In this document: positions 1 to 6,262 of the stretch, one piece after another
How positions within the stretch are numbered: position 1 is the stretch's first letter
Layout: each line of letters starts with the position of its first letter
Source of the DNA: an uncultured Pseudomonadota bacterium
Lineage (GTDB): Bacteria; Desulfobacterota_B; Binatia; UBA9968
NCBI GenBank assembly: GCA_946478635.1
Contig: CAMLCX010000252.1
Coordinates: 1 to 7,046, forward strand
Direction of reading: 5' to 3'
DNA: 7,046 nucleotides
Notes under the pieces: generated by a model
The model's database searches: none
What the model was told of the DNA's origin: nothing
The model's input: only the letters and a program-made list of their open reading frames with translations
Position numbers and translations under genes: made by a program

Positions 1-54
1 TCATGGCACGTGTTGTATGAACTTTTTGAATGAACTTCTGGGCTAGGATACTAG

Positions 55-906
55 CTAATTTCCCGTCCGTGTCGCCCTGAACTGGCTATCTTTTCCCGCC
101 GTGCGCTCGATTCCTTCAATCAGATTTTCGACCACACGGCCGGTGAATCGCGTTTTGCCGCTCGCGAAAAAAACGCTATCACCGCGCAGGCGTCCCGCCA
201 GTGAACTCATGCCGCCAACGCCCTTTAATTTTCCGGAGAATGTCTGATAGGTCTGTTTGAGATTCATCTCCCTTCCAGCCATCTTCCAAGTTCCCGCCAC
301 CTTCGCCGGCACGATCCACAATCGGGCCGTGCACCAGCGATCGCAGTGATCCGTCAGGACCGCAGTCTCGTCGGCGTTCCAGTCCCCGACCCCAAACGTG
401 TTCGCAACGATTCGAGTTCCCGGTTTAAGACTGAGAAGCCTGGGCCGCAGCCTGACGTTCATCTCGGGCGTGAGAAACAAGAAGATCACCGAAGCTTTCG
501 AGAAGTCGCTTTCGAAGACATCGGCCTTCGCGAAGGTTGCCCTGTCGCTGACGCCGCTTTTTGTCGCCTCCCGTTTCGATAGTTCGACCAAACCGGCGTC
601 ATACTCGATGCCATGGGCGCGCGCGCCTCGTTTGGCGGCCGCGATGACACTGCGTCCGTCTCCCGAGCCGAGATCGATGACGTAATCTTGCGGCGTCACG
701 CGCGCCAAATCGAGCAACCGCTCCACCATCGGCATGGGGCTGGGCACCCAGACGACGTCTTTGCCGGGCTGTCCTGATTTGGGTTGATTATCGCTTTGGC
801 CTGCTGATGCGAGGCCCTGTGAAATCACGAGCAGTGAAAAAACACTTGCACCAAACAAAACCCGCCGCAACAAGTCCGTGGTTGAAGGTTGGATAACGGA
901 TGGCAT
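55..906 (-). CDS. Exported class I SAM-methyltransferase-fold protein, paralogue 3 (last of tandem set)
   Basis: A 283-residue protein predicted to leave the cytoplasm. Residues 14-35 look like a signal peptide (R14, R15, a hydrophobic run to about I29, and ASA before G36). A class I methyltransferase core follows: VPSP at 54-57, the SAM-binding loop DLGSGDGR at 78-85, an acidic residue ending strand 2 (E101 in GIEY), and D129 in KADV. C188 and C192 form a C-x3-C pair. Residues from about 200 alternate short strands and glycines (GTW, LKQTYQ, GRLRGD, FTGRV), suggesting a small beta domain. Family knowledge: the DLGSGDGR core resembles FAM173-type lysine methyltransferases. The substrate is unknown. 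It is the most diverged of the three copies (TPEMN where the others have LLPxIN). The ATG at 906 has no obvious Shine-Dalgarno; it lies 33 bp after the stop of the preceding paralogue in the same frame, so translational coupling is possible. Fold confidence is high; enzyme activity is inferred. Confidence 0.85.
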   Translation of the reverse strand: MPSVIQPSTTDLLRRVLFGASVFSLLVISQGLASAGQSDNQPKSGQPGKDVVWVPSPMPMVERLLDLARVTPQDYVIDLGSGDGRSVIAAAKRGARAHGIEYDAGLVELSKREATKSGVSDRATFAKADVFESDFSKASVIFLFLTPEMNVRLRPRLLSLKPGTRIVANTFGVGDWNADETAVLTDHCDRWCTARLWIVPAKVAGTWKMAGREMNLKQTYQTFSGKLKGVGGMSSLAGRLRGDSVFFASGKTRFTGRVVENLIEGIERTAGKDSQFRATRTGN

Positions 907-939
907 AGCGCGATGGCCGATCGGTGGAGAAGCCGCGCT

Positions 940-1767
940 TCACCGGCGTACGCGAGTCGCTTTCCATTCAGCGCCGTTTTTTGAGGTTCCGGAAATCGTA
1001 TCGCCGCTAACGCGCCCGCGATATTCATTGTCGTCGGTCCTGATATAGATCTCGTCGCCGCGGAGCCGACCGCCCACGAGCGGTACGGTGCGACCCCCAG
1101 CCCTCAACGACCCTGCAATCGTCTGATAACTCTGCTGCAGGACGAATTCGCCGTCCGCGAACTCCCAGTTGCCGCGAACCTTTGCGGGCACGATCCACAA
1201 CAGCGCCGTGCACCAGCCCGAGCAATTATCGTGAGTCGACGCGCTCTCATCCTCTTGCCACTCGCCCATGGTGAAGGAATTGGAAACAATCCGCGTGCCG
1301 GGCGTCAGATCGAGGAGCTTCGGGCGCAGCTTCAAATTGATTTGCGGCAGCAAGAACATCGTGATTACCGTCGCGTCGGAAAAATCGCTTTCAAATAAAT
1401 CCGCTTTGGCAAAGGTCGCCCTATCACTGACTCCCGCCGCCGCGGCATTGCGTTTGGATAACTCGACCATATCGGGATTGTATTCAATTCCATGCGCGCG
1501 CGTACCCCGCTTGGCGGCGGTGATGACCGTTCGCCCGTCACCTGAGCCAAGATCGATCAGGTAATCCTTCGGCGTGACTTTGCCGAGCTCCAGCATCTTA
1601 TCGACGAGCGCTTCAGGCGTGGGCACCCAAACAACGTCTTTGCCCGCCTGGCCGACGCGCGGCGCATATTCCTGTTTAGCCGGCTGGCCCTGCGCCTGGG
1701 CGCTCGCAAGCGCCAGCGCAATGAACGCAAAAACGCAATGGCGAATCCATCTTCCAGTGACGGTCAT
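940..1767 (-). CDS. Exported class I SAM-methyltransferase-fold protein, paralogue 2 (middle)
   Basis: A 275-residue protein with a classical Sec signal peptide: R6, R9 and H10, a hydrophobic run over residues 11-21, then ASA/AQA cleavage sites near residues 23-25. The methyltransferase core has VPTP at 48-51, the SAM loop DLGSGDGR at 72-79, E95 in GIEYNP, D123 in KADLFESDF and MFLLP around 137-141. C182 and C186 make the same C-x3-C pair as in the neighbours. The tail from about 197 is rich in short beta strands (GNW, QQSYQ, GGRLRGD, YRGRV, EWKATR). Over the core it agrees with paralogue 1 at about three quarters of positions by eye, so these two are the closer pair. The ATG at 1767 is supported by GAGGA five bases upstream. 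It is probably co-transcribed with the other two, although 163 bp with a palindromic repeat separates it from paralogue 1. Methylation of an envelope substrate is conjecture. Confidence 0.87.
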   Translation of the reverse strand: MTVTGRWIRHCVFAFIALALASAQAQGQPAKQEYAPRVGQAGKDVVWVPTPEALVDKMLELGKVTPKDYLIDLGSGDGRTVITAAKRGTRAHGIEYNPDMVELSKRNAAAAGVSDRATFAKADLFESDFSDATVITMFLLPQINLKLRPKLLDLTPGTRIVSNSFTMGEWQEDESASTHDNCSGWCTALLWIVPAKVRGNWEFADGEFVLQQSYQTIAGSLRAGGRTVPLVGGRLRGDEIYIRTDDNEYRGRVSGDTISGTSKNGAEWKATRVRR

Positions 1768-1795
1768 GTCTATCCTCGATTCTGCGGAAAAAGCA

Positions 1796-1882
1796 TCCGT
1801 TCATCCTTCGAGGGCCTCAGGCCGAACGGAGGATTGCGAAAAATCATTGGAGATCCGTTCGTGCTGAGCCTTGTCGAAGCAT
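1796..1882. repeat. REP-like palindromic element between methyltransferase paralogues 1 and 2
   Basis: TCCGTTC (1796-1802) pairs with GAACGGA (1824-1830), enclosing CCTTCGAGG and the short palindrome GGCCTCAGGCC. A second unit begins with TCCGTTC at 1854-1860 and runs through GTGCTGAG and CTTGTCGAAGCA to 1882, but its right arm is decayed. From memory, intergenic repeats around TGAGCTTGTCGAAG occur in many copies in diverse bacterial genomes; this could not be checked here. In the transcript it would form hairpins between paralogues 1 and 2 and might affect mRNA processing or stability. Confidence 0.6.
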
Positions 1883-1930
1883 TCTTCGGGCTTGTCAGCA
1901 AAATCAACCACCATCCTCGACCCCCCGATC

Positions 1931-2755
1931 TTATTTGCCGCTCCTGCTCGCCTGCCAATTTCCGCCCGAGCTGATCGTTCCTTCCATGCCGTTGCCGCTC
2001 ACTCGACCCATGTAAACCGATCCGCCGGCGTTGAAAGTGATCTGCTCGCCATTGAGCTTACCGTTAGCGATCGGCACACTCTTGCCGCCGCGTCTGAGGG
2101 AGCCGGAAATCATTTGATAGGTTTGTTTAAGGGACAGCTCGCCATCGCCGAGGGACCAGTTTCCTTCGACCTTTGCGGGAACAATCCAAAGATATGCCGT
2201 GCAATACGAAACACAGCCATTTTTGGCGATAGCCGTATCATCCGCGGTCCAGTCTCCCATGGTGAAAGAATTGGAAACGATGCGCGTGCCGGGCTTTAGA
2301 GTGAGAATCTTCGGGCGCAGCCGAATATTGATATCCGGCAGCAAAAACATCGTGATCACCGTCGCTTCGGAGAAATCCGTTTCGAACAAGTCCGCCTTCA
2401 TGAAACTCGCGCGCTCGCTCACGCCCTCTTTGGCGGCGTTGCGCTTCGACAATTCAACCATGTCGGGATTGTATTCGATGCCGAGCGCCCGGACACCGCG
2501 TTTTGCCGCCGTAATCACCGTTCGGCCGTCGCCCGACCCGAGGTCAATGACGTAATCCTTCGGGGTGACCTTGGCCATCTCCAGCATTCTGTCCACCAGC
2601 CCCTGCGGCGTCGGCACCCAGATGACATCCTTGCCTTCCTGGCCCACCTGCGGTTGATAATCGACCTTTCCCGACTGCGCCTGGGCGCAGCCGGCAACGG
2701 CGACCAGGAAATAAAGCGTGGGAACATAGCGAAACATCGGACGCGGTATCCTCAT
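1931..2755 (-). CDS. Putative lipoprotein with class I SAM-methyltransferase fold, paralogue 1 (first transcribed)
   Basis: A 274-residue protein read from the ATG at 2755. That start is chosen because ACGGAGA lies seven bases upstream and a signal sequence follows directly; an in-frame ATG at 2824 would add 23 polar residues and has no ribosome site. The signal ends in a lipobox, VAGC with C23, followed by AQ (no Asp at +2), which suggests an acylated protein sorted to the outer membrane; AQA just after could be an ordinary cleavage site instead. The core contains VPTP at 47-50, DLGSGDGR at 71-78, E94 in GIEYNPDM, D122 in KADLFETDF, and MFLLPDIN. C181 and C185 repeat the C-x3-C pair. A beta-rich C-terminal region begins near residue 196. 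The gene is divergent from the M24 gene at 2960, and the shared 204-bp intergenic region probably holds both promoters. No substrate can be named. Confidence 0.86.
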   Translation of the reverse strand: MRIPRPMFRYVPTLYFLVAVAGCAQAQSGKVDYQPQVGQEGKDVIWVPTPQGLVDRMLEMAKVTPKDYVIDLGSGDGRTVITAAKRGVRALGIEYNPDMVELSKRNAAKEGVSERASFMKADLFETDFSEATVITMFLLPDINIRLRPKILTLKPGTRIVSNSFTMGDWTADDTAIAKNGCVSYCTAYLWIVPAKVEGNWSLGDGELSLKQTYQMISGSLRRGGKSVPIANGKLNGEQITFNAGGSVYMGRVSGNGMEGTISSGGNWQASRSGK

Positions 2756-2837
2756 GTCGGTTCTCCGTCTTTCAAAAATATTTCTCGGAACATTCGCACG
2801 CAACCGGTTAAATGTCCAGTACACCCTTTCCCTCTAG

Positions 2838-2843
2838 CTTATA
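2838..2843 (-). promoter_or_regulatory. Candidate -10 box for the methyltransferase set
   Basis: The minus strand reads TATAAG, a 5/6 match to the -10 consensus, about 80 bases upstream of the chosen start at 2755. No good -35 hexamer sits 16-18 bases further upstream. A similar TATAAG occurs upstream of the isocitrate dehydrogenase gene. This is a weak prediction from sequence only. Confidence 0.3.
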
Positions 2844-2901
2844 CGAATCATCCAAGTTGCTTCCGCGCCGAATTCAATGCTAGAAAATCGAACGACCTTG
2901 A

Positions 2902-2939
2902 CCGGCGAAAAGGCTCTTGGAGTCAATTTTAGTCGCCGG
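2902..2939. promoter_or_regulatory. Inverted repeat in the leader of the M24 gene
   Basis: CCGGCGA (2902-2908) pairs with TCGCCGG (2933-2939) across a 24-base loop. TTGACC at 2898-2903 could be a -35 box overlapping the left arm, but the matching -10 region (around GTCAAT, 2922-2927) is poor. The right arm ends seven bases before the AGGAG ribosome site at 2947-2951, so the structure could be an operator or a leader hairpin affecting translation. Evidence is the arms and their position only. Confidence 0.3.
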
Positions 2940-2959
2940 GTTACGCAGGAGAAGTTTTT

Positions 2960-4114
2960 ATGCGGCAGCGTTCCGATTATCCAACATTTTCAGACGGCGA
3001 GCTCGACCGGCGGCACAAAGCGGTTTATGCCTTGATGGAACAAGAAGGCGTCGACGCCGTGCTTTTCTATGGCAGCGGACGCTATGCATCAGACATCTAT
3101 TGGCTGAGCGACTGGCCGAGCAGCCGCGAAGCCTACCTGCTCATGCAGAGCGGTAAACCGCCGGTGATTTTGATGCAGCTCTTCAATCACTATCCCATGG
3201 CGCGCGTGATGTCGGCGATTCAGGATGTCCGTTGGGCCGGCGCCAACACCACGCGCAGCGTGGTCGATCTCGTTCGCGAGCGCGGCCTCGAAGCGAAAAC
3301 CATCGGCCTCATCGGCTCGATCTCCTATCAGGTTTACAACCAGCTCCGAGAAAAATATCCGGGAGCCAGGTTCGTCGATCTGAGCGGCAAGCTGCGCATG
3401 ATGCGCGCGGTCAGAAGCAACGAAGAAATTGAGCGCATCCGCCTGGCCTCCAAGCTCACGGATCAATCGATCCAGGCATTGGCGGAACAACTTCGACCAG
3501 GCCTGCGCGAAGATGAGATCCCGGCGATCATCGAGCCCGTCTATCTAAAAGCCGGCGGCTACGCCGGTATTCATTTCATGAGCAGCATGCCCATGCGCGA
3601 GCCGGACTTCCCCGTGCCGTCGCAATTTCATTCCAATCGCAAGCTGCAAAAAGGCGACGCGCTGATTACCGAGATCAGCGGCGCGTATTCCGGCTACAGC
3701 GGGCAGATCCACCGCACTTTTTCGATTGGCGAAGGTCCGACGCCCGACTGGAAAAAGATGCACGACGCCGCGATGGAAGGATTCGACATTTTAGCCAACG
3801 TGATTAAGGACGGCGCGACAACCACGGAGGCGGAGGAAGCCGCGGAGATCATCCACCGGCGCGGCTATAGCACCTACGACGATCTGGTCCACGGCGTGAA
3901 TCAATATCCACCGATCTTTCAGACCAAAACGCGCAAACGCCACGAGTCCCGGGAAATGACCTTCCGCGAGAACATGGTGATTGTGATCCAACCTAATCTC
4001 ATGTCCTATGACGAGAAGATGGGGCTTCAATTCGGCGAGACGCTGGTGGTCAAGAAAACCGGCTGCGAAAGCTTGAACGCCTATCCAAGACAATGGGTGA
4101 CGTGCGGCGGCTGA
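2960..4114 (+). CDS. M24 / creatinase-fold protein with non-canonical active site
   Basis: A 384-residue protein with the two-domain layout of Xaa-Pro peptidases and creatinase: an N-terminal creatinase-like domain (about 13-150, ending in the family signature MRAVRSNEEIERIR) and a C-terminal pita-bread domain (about 160-370). AGGAG at 2947-2951 supports the ATG. Aligned by eye to family motifs, the two metal Asp positions are E238 (in EISGAY) and Q249 (in GYSGQIHRT), the His is H311 (in VHGV), and the two Glu positions are Q344 (in VIQPN) and G359 (in LQFGET, with E360 next to it). Only His survives unchanged, so a canonical dinuclear metallo-aminopeptidase is unlikely. Creatinase has the same fold without metal, so a metal-independent hydrolase of a small amidine or amide substrate is one possibility. 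No signal peptide is seen, so it is probably cytoplasmic. Fold assignment is strong; the reaction is unknown. Confidence 0.88.
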   Translation: MRQRSDYPTFSDGELDRRHKAVYALMEQEGVDAVLFYGSGRYASDIYWLSDWPSSREAYLLMQSGKPPVILMQLFNHYPMARVMSAIQDVRWAGANTTRSVVDLVRERGLEAKTIGLIGSISYQVYNQLREKYPGARFVDLSGKLRMMRAVRSNEEIERIRLASKLTDQSIQALAEQLRPGLREDEIPAIIEPVYLKAGGYAGIHFMSSMPMREPDFPVPSQFHSNRKLQKGDALITEISGAYSGYSGQIHRTFSIGEGPTPDWKKMHDAAMEGFDILANVIKDGATTTEAEEAAEIIHRRGYSTYDDLVHGVNQYPPIFQTKTRKRHESREMTFRENMVIVIQPNLMSYDEKMGLQFGETLVVKKTGCESLNAYPRQWVTCGG

Positions 4115-4472
4115 TCACCAAGTTCGCGCTGTCGATCTCTTGTCCAACACTCCGTCGCTCCAGTACTCCAACACAACTGGCGTACTGGCTGCTAACCTGG
4201 ATTATTCATGCTACGGGGAGACCTGCGACACTCTTCTGATCGAGGTGTAACCCTGGAGGAACGAAGGCACCGGCGCGAATGTTTCATTTTGGTCTCGGCG
4301 CTCGGCGAGATGTTTGACCTTATCGCTGCTGATCTCATGGGCAACTCGCCCACTTGCATCTTGAAGGCACAACCGCTTTGCCTTCGTTCCGGAAGGGTTG
4401 CAGCTCGATCGCAGTTTTACCGCGAATAATCCGGGCTAACAAATGAGGTTGCGACGGTTCTGCAACTCTCCC
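4115..4472. other. 358-bp stretch without a convincing gene; inverted repeats
   Basis: This lies between two convergent genes (M24 on plus, isocitrate dehydrogenase on minus). It holds CCAGTAC/GTACTGG (4160-4166 and 4182-4188), GAAGGCA/TGCCTTC (4363-4369 and 4379-4385), and a 12-bp perfect pair, GGAACGAAGGCA (4258-4269) with TGCCTTCGTTCC (4379-4390). None is followed by a clean T-run, so no standard terminator can be named. A plus-strand open frame at 4208-4429 (73 codons) has no ribosome site and no recognisable product. On the minus strand a stop-free frame of roughly 75-80 codons (about 4200-4437) lacks an ATG and reads like ordinary protein in part (for example RVAHEISSDKVKHLAERRD), which may be a decayed gene. 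Confidence 0.4.
4258..4390. repeat. 12-bp perfect inverted repeat with nested hairpin
   Basis: GGAACGAAGGCA (4258-4269) and TGCCTTCGTTCC (4379-4390) are exact reverse complements 109 bp apart. The right arm also pairs over seven bases with GAAGGCA at 4363-4369, giving two mutually exclusive foldings. No target-site duplication or transposase was seen. Function is unknown; it could act as part of a bidirectional end for the two convergent genes. Confidence 0.45.
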
Positions 4473-5477
4473 CTATTTCTCTATCTCCCGAATGATCGCG
4501 TCGGCGAATTTTGTCGTGCTTGCGCGGCCGCCAAGATCGCGGGTCATGACCTCGCCGCGCATGAGGACGCGCTCCAGCGCCAGCGAAATTCGATTCGCCG
4601 CGGCTTTCTCGGAAATATGGCGTAGCAGCATTATTGCGGCTTGAATCATCGCGGAAGGATTCGCGATATTCTTGCCTTTGATATCGGGCGCGCTCCCATG
4701 GACCGTTTCAAAAAGCGCGTGGCGATCGCCGAGATTGGCGCCCGGAACAACACCGAGACCGCCGACAAGCCCCGCCGCAAGGTCCGATAGGATATCGCCG
4801 TAGAGATTTTCCATGAGCAGCATGTCAAATTGCCACGGGTCAACAACCAACTGCATGCAGGCGTTGTCGACAATGACGTCACTAAAGGCAATGGACTTGT
4901 AGCTTTTCGATATCTTTCTGGCGCAATCCAAAAACAATCCATCGCTAAGCTTCATAATGTTGGCTTTGTGCACGGCGGCGATCTTTTTCCGGCCGTTGGC
5001 CCGCGCAAACTCGAAGGCGAACTTGGCGATTCTCGTGCAGGCCTTCTCGGTCATGATCTTCAAGCTCTCCACGACTCCTGGCACGACCTCATGCTCGATG
5101 CCGGAGTAAAGTCCTTCGGTGTTTTCCCGCACAACGAATAAATCGATTCCCTGATAGCGCGCCTTTACGCCGGGAAGATTCTTGACCGGCCGGAGGTTGG
5201 CGTAGAGATTGAATGCCTGTCTCAACGCAACGTTGACGCTCGAAAATCCTTCACCCACGGGCGTGGTCACCGGCCCCTTGAGCGCCACTCGATTTTTTTC
5301 GAACGAGTCCATCAACGACTTGGGAATGGTTGTGCCATGTTTTTTAAGCGCGTCCGCGCCGGCCAGGTGAGTTTCCCACTGAACGTCGACGCCCGCCGCT
5401 TTGATGATCGCGAGGGTCGGCTTGGTTACTTCCGGCCCAATGCCATCGCCGGGAATCAATGTAATCCTGTGCTTCAT
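4473..5477 (-). CDS. icd: NAD-dependent isocitrate dehydrogenase
   Basis: A 334-residue cytoplasmic beta-decarboxylating dehydrogenase converting isocitrate to 2-oxoglutarate and CO2 in the TCA cycle. Visible motifs: GDGIGPEV (10-17), KGP (67-69), the substrate loop SSVNVALR (79-86), YANLRP (92-97, R96), R118 and Y124 in RENTEGLYSG, catalytic K171 in HKANIMK, D204, and the metal ligands D228 and D232 in YGDILSDL. The SxN in the substrate loop indicates isocitrate rather than 3-isopropylmalate, whose enzymes carry Leu-type residues there. HGSAPDIKG (260-268) with Asp265 fits NAD rather than NADP. The length matches the short NAD-type family, like mitochondrial IDH3 and several bacterial forms, not the roughly 415-residue E. 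coli Icd. AAAGG eight bases upstream supports the ATG at 5477. Homoisocitrate dehydrogenase is a less likely alternative. It stands alone, with no other TCA genes in the window. Confidence 0.9.
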   Translation of the reverse strand: MKHRITLIPGDGIGPEVTKPTLAIIKAAGVDVQWETHLAGADALKKHGTTIPKSLMDSFEKNRVALKGPVTTPVGEGFSSVNVALRQAFNLYANLRPVKNLPGVKARYQGIDLFVVRENTEGLYSGIEHEVVPGVVESLKIMTEKACTRIAKFAFEFARANGRKKIAAVHKANIMKLSDGLFLDCARKISKSYKSIAFSDVIVDNACMQLVVDPWQFDMLLMENLYGDILSDLAAGLVGGLGVVPGANLGDRHALFETVHGSAPDIKGKNIANPSAMIQAAIMLLRHISEKAAANRISLALERVLMRGEVMTRDLGGRASTTKFADAIIREIEK

Positions 5478-5504
5478 CCTCTTCGCCTTTCAAGAATACC
5501 TTTG

Positions 5505-5533
5505 CTTATACACCATCGATTGCAAAATTGCAG
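5505..5533 (-). promoter_or_regulatory. Candidate icd promoter with overlapping palindrome
   Basis: On the minus strand TATAAG (5505-5510) is 17 bases downstream of CTGCAA (5528-5533), giving a 5/6 -10 and a 3/6 -35 box. The palindrome TGCAA-AA-TTGCA (5521-5532) overlaps the -35 box and could be an operator. The predicted transcript start would leave a leader of about 20 nt carrying the ribosome site. Confidence 0.4.
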
Positions 5534-5548
5534 TTAGACGACGTCGCG

Positions 5549-5578
5549 TTGACATCATCGCGCGCTCTCGGTTAGATA
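5549..5578 (+). promoter_or_regulatory. Candidate promoter upstream of the VanZ-like gene
   Basis: TTGACA (5549-5554) is a perfect -35 box. After 17-18 bases come TTAGAT or TAGATA (5572-5578), each only a 3/6 match to the -10 consensus. If used, it would give a leader of about 130 nt before the ATG at 5713. No riboswitch was recognised in that leader. Confidence 0.35.
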
Positions 5579-5712
5579 AACAAACACGATGCTCCCGCCT
5601 CTTGCCGCGGTTTAGCTTCACAAGCTGCGTCACGACGATCGAGAAACTTTGGAGCCGCCTGAGCGACAGGGTTTCGCCGGCAACCCACGCCAATTCAATG
5701 TAACCTCAGTTG

Positions 5713-6153
5713 ATGTCTGATCGCTTTCTAAAATGGATTCCTGCGCTTGCCTGGGCCGGATTGATCTTCATTTTCTCCAGCGAACCCTTTTCCGAGGGCA
5801 ATACACGAGGGCTCTACGAATCGTTGCTGCGAGATTTATTTCCCGCAGTATCCTGGACGGCCATCGATCTGATCCACTTTTCTATTCGTAAGCTTGGCCA
5901 CTTGGCTGAGTATTCTGTACTCGCCGTGCTGGTGCTGCGTGCCCTGCGCGATGACCGAGAGGAAAAACTATCTTGGAACCGGTTCGGCCTTGCCCTGATG
6001 CTGGTCGCTCTGTACGCCGCCAGCGACGAAGGGCATCAAGCCTTCGTCCCCGGTCGGAGCGCCAGCATTGCCGATGTTCTGGTCGACATCTTCGGTGGAA
6101 TCTCGGGGATTTTATGGTTTCGGCAGCGAAACCGGCGCAATAATTTTCCCTAG
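5713..6153 (+). CDS. VanZ-like family membrane protein
   Basis: A 146-residue integral membrane protein with about four hydrophobic segments (roughly residues 8-22, 63-78, 90-104 and 119-136). Family signatures: FSSEPFS after helix 1, RKLGHLAEY (59-67) at helix 2, and DEGHQAFVPGRSASIADV (105-122) before and into helix 4, with the conserved D105, E106, H108, Q109, R115 and D121. VanZ itself gives low-level teicoplanin resistance in enterococci; most family members have no known role, so this gene should not be read as a resistance gene. The ATG at 5713 is preceded directly by TTG at 5710, which would add one residue. Neither has a visible Shine-Dalgarno, so translation may be weak. The Pal-type gene begins 109 bp downstream on the same strand. 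Confidence 0.88.
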   Translation: MSDRFLKWIPALAWAGLIFIFSSEPFSEGNTRGLYESLLRDLFPAVSWTAIDLIHFSIRKLGHLAEYSVLAVLVLRALRDDREEKLSWNRFGLALMLVALYAASDEGHQAFVPGRSASIADVLVDIFGGISGILWFRQRNRRNNFP

Positions 6154-6200
6154 GAGCCCCTGTCGGGCCGAAACCATTTTTTCGGTTAGCAGAAAATTTC

Positions 6201-6232
6201 TTGACTTTTCAGCCGCAAATCGCGAGGATAAT
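6201..6232 (+). promoter_or_regulatory. Possible promoter of the Pal-type gene
   Basis: TTGACT (6201-6206) is a 5/6 -35 box, and GATAAT (6227-6232) a 5/6 -10 box, but the 20-base spacing is longer than ideal. Upstream, CCGAAA/TTTCGG (6168-6173 and 6180-6185) could form a small hairpin after the VanZ-like stop. The A+T-rich stretch and position 31 bases before the GTG start support an independent promoter. Confidence 0.38.
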
Positions 6233-6262
6233 AAAACATTTTTTTGGACGATAAGGACTGAC

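Noticed and set aside
1..54. Possible partial gene at the left edge
   Set aside because: Too short to show coding character on either strand; nothing recognisable was seen.
1871..2299. Plus-strand open frame of 142 codons
   Set aside because: It lies antisense to paralogue 1, whose coding is certain from its motifs.
398..2555. Three similar plus-strand open frames (398-685, 1268-1564, 2199-2555) antisense to the methyltransferase genes
   Set aside because: Their resemblance is explained by the paralogy of the sense genes; they have no ribosome sites and no protein family look.
2756..2824. Longer N-terminus for paralogue 1 from the ATG at 2824
   Set aside because: It adds polar residues ahead of the signal sequence and lacks a ribosome site, while the ATG at 2755 has a good one.
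3089..3490. Minus-strand open frame of 133 codons within the M24 gene
   Set aside because: It is an antisense shadow of a well-supported gene and has no recognisable motif.
5490..5693. Minus-strand 67-codon frame just upstream of icd
   Set aside because: It starts at TTG without a ribosome site, shows no domain, and overlaps the predicted icd promoter.
5713..6153. Glycopeptide-resistance reading of the VanZ-like gene
   Set aside because: No vanA-type cluster is present, and VanZ-like proteins are widespread without any resistance role.
6068..6262. Longer N-terminus for the Pal-type gene from the ATG at 6068
   Set aside because: It would overlap the VanZ-like gene and bury the signal peptide; the GTG at 6263 has AAGGA at the right distance.
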